Shown: one piece after another, positions 56,194 through 64,000 of the stretch
Numbering within the stretch: the first letter of the stretch is position 1
How the letters are laid out: every line of letters starts with the position of its first letter
Source: Pyrenochaeta sp. MPI-SDFR-AT-0127
Lineage: Eukaryota; Ascomycota; Dothideomycetes; Pleosporales; Cucurbitariaceae
NCBI GenBank assembly: GCA_020747015.1
Contig: JAGTJM010000059.1
Coordinates: 1-64,000, forward strand
Direction: 5' to 3'
Length of the DNA stretch: 64,000 bases
The notes under the pieces: model-generated
Seen by the model: only the letters and a program-made list of their open reading frames with translations
Databases searched by the model: none
Told to the model about the DNA's origin: nothing
Program-made: the position numbers and the translations under genes

Positions 56194-58400
56194 TCAATTG
56201 GGTGCAGTTCTCGCCTGGCGGGTTCGAGCGAGGGAATGAACACTCTTGAGCGTCTCCGGGTGCTCAGGCCCAAGCACTATCTGCTTCTTCGCCAGAGTTT
56301 GTCTGCTTAGCGATTCTGCCTCAAAGTACCTGCGTTGGCATTCCAACACTGCTGCCAAGTTACCCATACTCGTCAGCGTGTCTGGGTGGTTCTGCCCACG
56401 CACCATTATCTGCAGATCTAGCGTCTCCCTATACATCAACTCCGCCTCTATGTACTTGCGTTGCTTGCCTAACACGTTCGCTAAGTTATTGATGACCATT
56501 AGCGTGGAGGGGTGCTCAGGCCATAACAACTCCTTGCACTGCGCCAGTGCCTGCCTAATCATTGATTCCGCCTCATTGTACTTACCGTGGCCCTGAAGCG
56601 TCGCCCCTAAATTTATCCTACTCGTCAGCGTGTCTGGATGTCCTGGCCCAAGTAACGTTATGCGCCCCTCTAGAGACATTCTGCCTAACTTCTCCGCCTC
56701 CTCCCACTGGCCGGCTAGTCCCTTTGCCAGTGATACCACCATCATGCTGCTCAATGTTTGAGTGTTATATCCATCAAATATTTCTCTCCTGACCTCCATC
56801 GACATTGTTGACATAAGATTTGCCTCATCTGCTTTTCCCATTTTCCATGCGTACCAGGCCGCATTATAGAGTAACAGTGACCACTATTTGAGCGACTCCT
56901 TGCTCTTTGGCCGCTGTGCCAGCGCTGCCTTGGCGTGTGGGAATAGTTCTTGGCATTTTTTTCCAATTCTCATATTGACCTGTAGGCAGTTGTGCGCACA
57001 TGTTGGAGATGAATTGCTCCCTCCATTTTTCGATTTGGCCCTCGTCTTCAAGCCATTTGCGCGTGGCTAGCTGCACCAAACTGTGCATCTCAAAACTTTT
57101 CGCACATCTAGCAATTGAGATGAAGGAGTAATCACGTAGTATAAGAATATCTTCCTCAAATCCGTCGTCGACCCTCACAGCTGACGCAAGGTCGTTCGCA
57201 ATGCCGCTCTGGTTGCGAAGCAGAGCTTCAGGAATTCCCTGTCGGTCAAAAAAGCTCATGAGTGATAACAAATCCGCCGCTGACTGTCTTTTTCTTCTTA
57301 TGTGATTAAATGATATCTGCCACGTGATAAGGACCGAGTTATTGGCTTTTTCATCCCGGCGAAGATGGCCTGCCTCCTGGTTTAGCAGACTTATCTTTCT
57401 TCGGTCACTTTGGTGTTACTGCTCTATGTACTGCCGTACCGAGCATCTCGGCGCTCGTTCACGAATATATGTCACCGCCTGAACAAGAGCGAGCGGTATA
57501 TACTCTAACACCATTGCTAGCTCGGCAATACTATCATCTCTCTCAACATTGTCCCCCAATTTCTTCCGAAGAAGGGTGTGTGCAACTGTATTCTGCATTG
57601 GTTCGATCGGTACGATTTGGTAGTCTTCCACGACCTGCATTGCCGCGAGTTTCGTTCGGCTGGTCAAAAGTACTGAACCGTGCTTGCTTGGAGGTAGATG
57701 CCTCGACAAGTGCTGCTGGAGAGTGTCGCTGTCACCGTTGCTACCGTTTTCTGCTGGCGACTTCTGGCTATTGTTTAGTGGGGGAGAAAGAACGGCGACA
57801 TCGTCAGCGTTGTCTATGATTAAAAGCCATGGTCCATTGTTCTCACAGCGAAGCCAGTCGTGAATTGTTTTAAAAACGTCCGCTGTTGGGTTATCAAGGC
57901 CGCGGGCCTTAACATAGACTGCTATCTCCCGGAAGCTTTGCTCAAGTCGAGCTGCGTTGCTAGCATGCGCCCAGAACACCCAAGTTCCCGGCGACCGCTC
58001 AGCAGTGCGATAGCAGTACTCGATGGCCAGCTGCGACTTTCTATGCCTATGTTAGATGTGAGGACTCTAGTGTGAATGTCTTCCTGTCGAACTTACCCTA
58101 CACCACCGAGGCCCACCAGCGCTACTCGAGATGCCGGCGCAGAGCATCGTTCGCATATTTGATCGAGCAGGGTTCCACGGTCGACAAAGTCTGGGTCGCG
58201 ACGGAACGGGATGAAGCATGAAGGCCTTGGTGGAGTTTCAGGACGTTCTGCAGGGATAAAAAGTGATTAGCGATGCCCCGGACGCGTAAAGGGGTGCATA
58301 TACCAGCAAAAGCGACATGGATTAAGCCAGAGTTTGACCCGACCTGCACTCCAGAGTTCTCAGGGCCTGTAAAAGTGGTCGAGATGCTATTAGAAGCCAT
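56194..58400 (-). pseudogene. Broken NB-ARC/TPR (NLR-like) gene
   Basis: The gene starts at the ATG at 58400. Exons 58400-58304, 58247-58097 and 58040 onward give a short N-terminal domain, RRDPDFVDRGTLLDQI, the P-loop GLGGVGKSQLAIEY recreated by splicing, the Walker B-like WLLIIDNADD, and LTSRTK. The frame is then broken by a TAA at 57416-57418, after which the same frame continues with typical family sequence; by a +1 shift in the seven-A run at 56956-56962; and by a TAG at 56884-56886. Four kinesin-light-chain-type TPRs follow (GHPDTLTSRINLGATLQ, HPSTLMVINNLANVL, HPDTLTSMGNLAAVL), and the frame ends early at 56194. Intact relatives are cytosolic NLR-like proteins implicated in non-self recognition. 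This copy is most likely non-functional, though the NB-ARC part could still be made. Confidence 0.85.
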
Positions 58401-59551
58401 TACATGTAGATAGTTGCGAGACTTGCGCGGATACATGGCTGCTATTGTTTACCAGACTGAACTGTTACAGCTGGGCTTGTGCGTCTGTTGAGTTGCGGGC
58501 ATTTTCTATTCGTAACGCCTTGCCATACTCTGCACACCTGTACTGTTACCTCGTGACTTTAGTACTCTTTTTGTGCTCCTCAGTCAGTAGGCTTTCATGC
58601 AACTTCATGTCTGCCCTCATTTCCCAATCCCAACGATACTACATCCCTTCTTTCTTCTTAATAATTTAGTATATGCAGCAAGCCGTATTCTCAGCGCTAT
58701 TTCATTTACCGGCAGTTGAATAATTCTATCGGATTCTTGAATGTTTACAGCTTAGCCGTGAATTTATAGATTATCCATACAGCATCTGCTTATCTCACTT
58801 ATTAACCTGTTCTGCTGAAAAGCACAGCGGTTTCTCACTATGAAGGCGGGTGGCTTAAATTCCCACCAGAGGCTCATACCCCGTCGTCGACAGGCAAATC
58901 AAGCAGACAACCTCCAAGCCCATCTGAATTTGTTATAGTCTGAACCTCTTATCTCACATCTGGAGTGCCCCAATGCTTCCGAAAAGTACCGGAATAATAC
59001 ATCATTCAATGCATTTCTTGTACACAGTTCCGGTAATCAAGCATTCTAGTACTATTGGGTTCAGTTTCTTCTGCTCCTTAAAGAAGAAGCTGCCATAAAC
59101 TTTCCATTGCCGATAAAAAACAACTCGAGCGACCGAAGATAAACAAAGCCGAGGGTCTTACGATACTTACCAGCATCATAGCAACTCAAAGTGAGGGTAT
59201 GACATAGTTCTAATATCTAGAAACTTTTTAATGGAAAAGTTGGGCTCTGCATCGTCGACAGCCCGTGTGTTTCTTTATTTTCCGCAGGAACCGATAAGCC
59301 TCTCACGCTCTCTCAACAGAACAACCCAAGTTCACAATGACAACAATGACAACAATGATTCCAATTGAATGTAGAAACAAAAGAATTTTAATCAAACAAC
59401 GCAAACTCGTCAAGGTTTGACAATATTTCTCTGCCATGCGGTGCAATGTAATACAATGGTAGAGGAGGCGGGGCAGCCACATCCATCTGACCGTCCATGT
59501 GTGAGCAGCGGAGAATATCCACGATTAGAATTGCTGATATGTGACTTCACT
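58401..59551. other. Intergenic region
   Basis: No gene seen. The part next to 58400 is the likely promoter of the broken NB-ARC gene. Confidence 0.45.
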
Positions 59552-61249
59552 TTAGTCATGTCGTGTGCTTCCTTCAGGCGGGAAGCGCGAAAACAGTAAC
59601 ACCGCAAACCCTAGTAATGCCACAGCGGCATTGATTACAAAAGTCAGATGGCTCTTGCCGACCTCCGCAAGAGCGGCGAATGCTAGACCGAAGACGGCAG
59701 TTGTGGAGAGCCTTGCGATGTTCTCTACAAGGGTGATGCCGCCTAATGCATCTACGCGGTGGCTACTTGGAAGCATCTGGAGTATCGAGCCTTTTGAAGC
59801 CGCGCCGGTACCTGCTGAAAAAGGAAGCAGGACAGCAAAAATGTACATCTGCCATCCCTTGGAAATAAAGACAGCCAAGCCTGTCAATATTCCATCAAGG
59901 AGAAGGCTAAATCGAGCATAGAAGAGATCGAAGGCGAACGTTTCTTGCTGGTCACTCAACGGCGGGTTCGGAGGCTCTTCGTTCTCCAAAGGATCGACTG
60001 CTTCGATTTCATTAGGCGACACGGGGTGGTCTGGTATGAATGGCTGCTCTTCTTGTGATCTTTGCAGTTCATTTCTGTCACTCGGCTGAACCCATTTTCG
60101 TCCACGCGCAATGATCTGTGGGAATACAAGCGAAAGAAACGCCCCTCTTAACAATGAATACAATGAGATGAGCCAGCCGTTCTCTTTGGTCCCGAAATTG
60201 AATTCAGCAGTTGCGTACATTTGAAGTAGAACGGCAATGTACCCAGTAGCGAGAATGCCCAAGAACACACCGATGCCAAGCGTTAATGCTCCAAATTGAG
60301 TACGAGTAGTTCCATCCGGGAGGATCCATTTCTGCGGTGCGAAAATCCGTAATGGGCCAAAAAAACGCGAGACACCCAAGGTTGGGCGTTGTGATGCTTC
60401 GTCGTCTTCTTTCGGCGGCGCGACGGCGGGTAATGAGACCGCAATATACGCACAACAAAGTAAGAACAGCGCCAGAGTCATGCGAAATGGTGCAATGATA
60501 CCAAAAGCATCTCCCACGATGCCTCCAATAAGGAAGCCGATTGCGGCACCAAAGTACATGCATCCCTGAAGGCGACCTAGTGCGCCCGTCCGCGCCTCAT
60601 GCTCTACTACATCTGCAACAAGCGAGTTCAGACAGAGCACGTAGCCATTTGGCCCACCGACAATGGTAATAATCTGTGAAGCTTGGACGATGGCGATCCC
60701 AGTTTTACTGCCCTTCATGATGCCAATATTTTGGATGAGGAGACGGACAGCAGGCCAGAATACCTGGATGATGAGGGCTCGCTTAACTCCCAAGCGCTTG
60801 ATTGTCCATCCCGCAACTAAAAGGTTCACGAGTCCGAAAATAGTAGTGGAGGCAGCAAGGAGAGCGAAGGCACGAGCTGCACCTGCTTCGATCTCGCGTT
60901 TAGCGCAGATATCGGTGTCGACTGGATCTGGTGTATGGTCTTCGTAATAGGCATTGCATGTCATAACCCGGAAAACATAAAGAATTGGCACTTGAGTGAT
61001 GCCGAAGGTCAATGATACCAGGAATGCGCACAGCAGTGCGCGAAAAAGCACCGAATTGCCCCGCTTTCCTGCTCTTTCTTTTGCCTCCTCACGAGGCAAC
61101 AGCGGTGTTGTCTCGTCCATTCGCTGATTCCCTCCTGGCTCCCGCGTCAAAGCCCTCATGGAATTTGTCGCCTGTACAAAAGCTTGGTCGTAAGGATGAG
61201 GCTGGACCTGGGGCGCTTTCCAGTGCGGAGTTTCGATGACTAACGCCAT
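59552..61249 (-). CDS. MFS transporter with long central cytosolic loop
   Basis: A single exon of 565 residues. A hydrophilic N-terminal region (MDETTPLLPREE) precedes the first membrane segment near residue 70 (VLFRALLCAFLVSLTFGITQVPILYVF). Twelve hydrophobic segments can be counted, with an acidic, Pro-rich loop at about residues 390-440 (SPNEIEAVDPLENEEPPNPP). GWTIKRLGVKRALI after TM2-3 is the usual MFS loop motif, and GRLQGCMYFGAAIGFLIGG resembles drug/proton antiporters. The TTPLLP start is common in fungal vacuolar or plasma-membrane MFS proteins. The substrate is unknown. It stands alone between the broken NB-ARC gene and the HET gene. Confidence 0.88.
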   Translation of the reverse strand: MALVIETPHWKAPQVQPHPYDQAFVQATNSMRALTREPGGNQRMDETTPLLPREEAKERAGKRGNSVLFRALLCAFLVSLTFGITQVPILYVFRVMTCNAYYEDHTPDPVDTDICAKREIEAGAARAFALLAASTTIFGLVNLLVAGWTIKRLGVKRALIIQVFWPAVRLLIQNIGIMKGSKTGIAIVQASQIITIVGGPNGYVLCLNSLVADVVEHEARTGALGRLQGCMYFGAAIGFLIGGIVGDAFGIIAPFRMTLALFLLCCAYIAVSLPAVAPPKEDDEASQRPTLGVSRFFGPLRIFAPQKWILPDGTTRTQFGALTLGIGVFLGILATGYIAVLLQMYATAEFNFGTKENGWLISLYSLLRGAFLSLVFPQIIARGRKWVQPSDRNELQRSQEEQPFIPDHPVSPNEIEAVDPLENEEPPNPPLSDQQETFAFDLFYARFSLLLDGILTGLAVFISKGWQMYIFAVLLPFSAGTGAASKGSILQMLPSSHRVDALGGITLVENIARLSTTAVFGLAFAALAEVGKSHLTFVINAAVALLGFAVLLFSRFPPEGSTRHD

Positions 61250-62191
61250 CCAGCCGGTTTTCGGCGGGATGATCAGACGTCACCCCAAATCTGGTTGGAT
61301 GCCATCACTGACCCTTATACAGCTTCAGCGCAACGTCAAGACTGAATGATCAGTCGGTCATATTGAGAGAGGCAGATGATTGTAGATTTGCGCTTGTTGC
61401 AAAATGCTCTGTGCATGGACTCATGGGCGGAGATGGTTGGGCAAAAGTACAGAATCTAGTCTTCAATTTAGTCTCTCTCCAAAAGAGCGCATGGCTGTAA
61501 GCCCTACACGTATACATACTGCTTTCGAATTAGCTTCACGTAAGGTTCAGTAGCTCAGGCTTGTGGAGACCAAAAATGCACTAGAACATAGTGTAATCAA
61601 CCTTACTCCATCGCTTTGTTTCTCGACTCACCGAAGCACGCATCTGTGTTGGATAACAGGCTTTAGGAATTTGATATTTGGATCCATTCCATAATTTTCA
61701 GTCTTCTATGTCATTGAGGCTGAGCCACTCGTGCCCAATGTGCTTGATTGATATTGATTATAGAACTTTAACAACAATCCCAAAGCTCGTTCTGCAACCC
61801 TTTCGTGACCGATTAAGTCAATTATAGAGAACGGTCTATCAATCATGTGATTCAAAATCTAAATCATGACTATCCAATAATATGGCCCCGCTTGGCTAGA
61901 GTGCCTCGCTATGTTGGCCGGCATCTAGCCTCAGACACGTGACTTGCTTCTATGTATGGCCAACCGGTCTCCCTCGAGGCCGACTCCTACGATCGAAGAA
62001 AGGTATACATCAATCGCAGTCTTGCTTGTTACTGATGTGGTAAGAACCTTGATGACTGTGTCCAGTGCAGATTAAGGCTTCTGTTGTTAGCTAGCGGGGG
62101 TGGCTGTGCTGGACCTTTCGTTCCAGCCCATGAACGACTAAATGAAGCATTTCAATTCAGACATCGAGACCAGATTACATTATCATTGAAA
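61250..62191. other. Intergenic region between divergent MFS and HET genes
   Basis: No gene found. The frame before 62192 is open from 62084 but shows no domain sequence, so I treat it as 5' leader. Confidence 0.45.
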
Positions 62192-64000
62192 ATGTCTCGA
62201 TATACCTACTCCCCGCTTTTGCCGGGACCTGACAGTATCCGCTTGCTTCGTCTGATTCCGCATAAAGACGAGGCTGCCCCTATCCAATGCCGGCTTATGA
62301 ACTACACTTTGCAGGCATCGATTAGGAAACCTTGCCCGTATGAGGCTCTATCCTACGTCTGGGGTGACACAAACGAGTCCTTATCCATCTCAATAGATAA
62401 TTTTCACTTCTCGGTCACCATAAATCTTTTCGCAGCACTCTCACGACTTCGAGATCGTGATTTTGAGCGCATCATCTGGGTAGATGCCATCTGTATCAAT
62501 CAAACAGACGACAAAGAAAAAGAAAGCCAGATACAGTTCATGGCAAAAATTTATAGTCAAGCTAGTAATGTCATCGTCTGGCTCGGAGAAGCAGCAGAGA
62601 ATAGCGATCGAGCACTGGAAGATATACGTGTCGCTGCGGCGTATAAGCTTACGAATTCATTATTTCATAAGAACAGTGAGAGATCAATCCTGAGATTGCT
62701 TGAGCGACCGTGGTTTCATCGTATCTGGGTGAGTCCTAGCAGACGATCGATGTTCCCACTGAAATCACTGATCTGAAGGCATCAAGGTTCTCCAGGAAGT
62801 TGCCGCGGCTCGGCATGTTTTAATGATATGCGGGTCTGCGGAGATTGATGGACACGCGTTTTGTTTAGGGTTAGATGCGTTGAAGCGCATGTACGAAGCT
62901 CGCCCTGACTTTGAGGGTATGATTCGTTCAGTGATATATCTTATAAGAGGTGCCATTTTCCGACCAAGACACTGGGCCCATGGGGTTGGTAGGTCATCCC
63001 TACACATTTCGTCACTAGGGGAGCTGATCGACATGTATCATGCGCATAAAGCTACCAAGCGCCACGACAAATTATATGCTCTCATTGGCATGTGCTCAGA
63101 TGATCTTAGTGAAGGTGGTCTGTTGCCTAACTACGAACTCCCATGGGAAGAACTATTTCAACGACTGGTCAAATTCATTATCCATCAGGGGGTTTGGGTA
63201 AAGACGTGGGGCGATGGGGCGATGGCATTAATCAAGAGCAAAGCCTGCATTCTTGGCAAAGTGTCCATAAGTATGGACTCTGCCAGGGAGGAAGGAGTAG
63301 CTATGGATATCACCTTTAACCATTTACCGGAGCAAACGAAATATACAAAAGAGTGGACCACTAGATGGAATCTCCACACTTCGGCCAAATCCATCAAAAA
63401 TGGCGATGTTATCTGTCTTCTTCAAGGAGCTTCAAAACCTACGATTGTTCGACTATATGAAGATTACTGTGCTATTATCGTGATTGCAGTAACTCTCCCA
63501 GAAGATACAAGAATAGATAACAAGTGGCAAGACCTTGCGCAATCAAATGATCTCTTTATACGCGACCTGCTCCTGGTCTGGGACTGGACACGCCCGGCCG
63601 TGGACCCGGGTAACTCAAAATGCAACAGGTTTATGCAAACATATCATCAGGTACCGGAGGATTTAAGGTCCGAAATAGAAGGAGACTTGGCAAGAGCCAC
63701 TCGAATATGGGACATGGGACTAATAAAAGGGGATTTAGGCGACGGTACTGAAGCAGAAGAGAGCATTCGAGAGGCAATACAAGCCTATGAGGAAAAATTC
63801 CAAGTGAAGTCGTCATTTACACCAGCGAGTGTATTCGGTTTAACGCCGCTATCATGGTCTGCGGGAAATGGGCACACCATGATTGTAAAGGTGCTATTGA
63901 CGAAATGTGGTGTCAGTATCAACATAAAAGACAGTCTGAATGGACAGACACCGCTGTATCGCGCGGCCAAAAACGGACATCCGGCTGTAGTGCGGTCTCT
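62192..64000 (+). CDS. HET-domain protein with ankyrin repeats, partial at the window end
   Basis: Exon 1 is 62192-62728 and exon 2 runs from 62787 to the window end without a stop, giving at least 583 residues. HET motifs: CPYEALSYVWGD, IIWVDAICINQ, and FHRIW|VLQEVAAARHVLMICG across the splice. RHDKLYALIGMCSD is the usual end of the domain. Near the window end ankyrin repeats begin (TPLSWSAGNGHTMIVKVLL, QTPLYRAAKNGHPAVVRS). HET proteins trigger regulated cell death when different fungal individuals fuse, and ankyrin repeats often serve as the sensing end. The 3' part lies beyond the window, so the intactness of the gene is unknown. Confidence 0.9.

Overview
This window is genomic DNA of a filamentous ascomycete (Pezizomycotina). 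Nearly every gene is broken by short introns of about 45-80 nt with GT..AG ends. The families are typical of moulds: Zn2Cys6 regulators, a non-reducing polyketide synthase, FSH hydrolase, questin-oxidase-like protein, HET-ankyrin protein and NB-ARC/TPR protein. One island carries an extreme repeat-induced point mutation (RIP) signature. Exon joins below were worked out by hand from splice signals, reading frame and family motifs; none has transcript support.

Layout. (1) 460-3625: a secreted berberine-bridge-type flavoprotein oxidase and an SGNH hydrolase whose 5' end is unresolved. (2) 3626-7900: a gene-free island, AT-rich and almost without CpA/TpG from about 4900, read as RIP-destroyed repeat DNA, with a (CTA)n tract. 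(3) 7950-27772: a polyketide cluster. It holds two divergent Zn2Cys6 regulators, an FAD monooxygenase, a questin-oxidase-like protein, an SDR, an FSH-type serine hydrolase and a 2606-residue PKS (SAT-KS-MAT-PT-ACP-CMeT-R). Domain content predicts a C-methylated polyketide released reductively as an aldehyde, then tailored oxidatively. Both expected catalytic residues of the PT domain are replaced (His to Asn, Asp to Glu), so ring formation may be unusual. (4) 27773-30520: a relic of a phosphatidylserine-synthase-like gene beside a second small RIP patch, then a conserved unknown membrane-anchored protein.

(5) 32369-54390: a region that looks like plant-glycoside use or detoxification. It contains an SDR, a secreted carboxylesterase, a secreted saponin-hydrolase-like propeller protein, an intracellular GH1 beta-glucosidase divergent from an intracellular GH78 alpha-rhamnosidase, a sugar-porter-type MFS permease, an Ldh2-family dehydrogenase divergent from a Zn2Cys6 regulator, and an IlvD/Edd-family dehydratase divergent from another SDR. 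A working model: the secreted enzymes trim glycosides outside, the permease imports the product, GH1 and GH78 release glucose and rhamnose inside, and the dehydrogenases plus dehydratase oxidise the sugars. Four CGG-N7-CCG palindromes lie in the two divergent promoters of this region and are candidate sites for the local regulator. (6) 54570-55071: a small three-exon Dabb-domain protein. (7) 56194-58400: an NB-ARC/TPR immune-receptor-like gene broken by two stops and a frameshift. (8) 59552-61249: a 12-helix MFS transporter. (9) 62192 to the window end: a HET-ankyrin protein continuing beyond the window.
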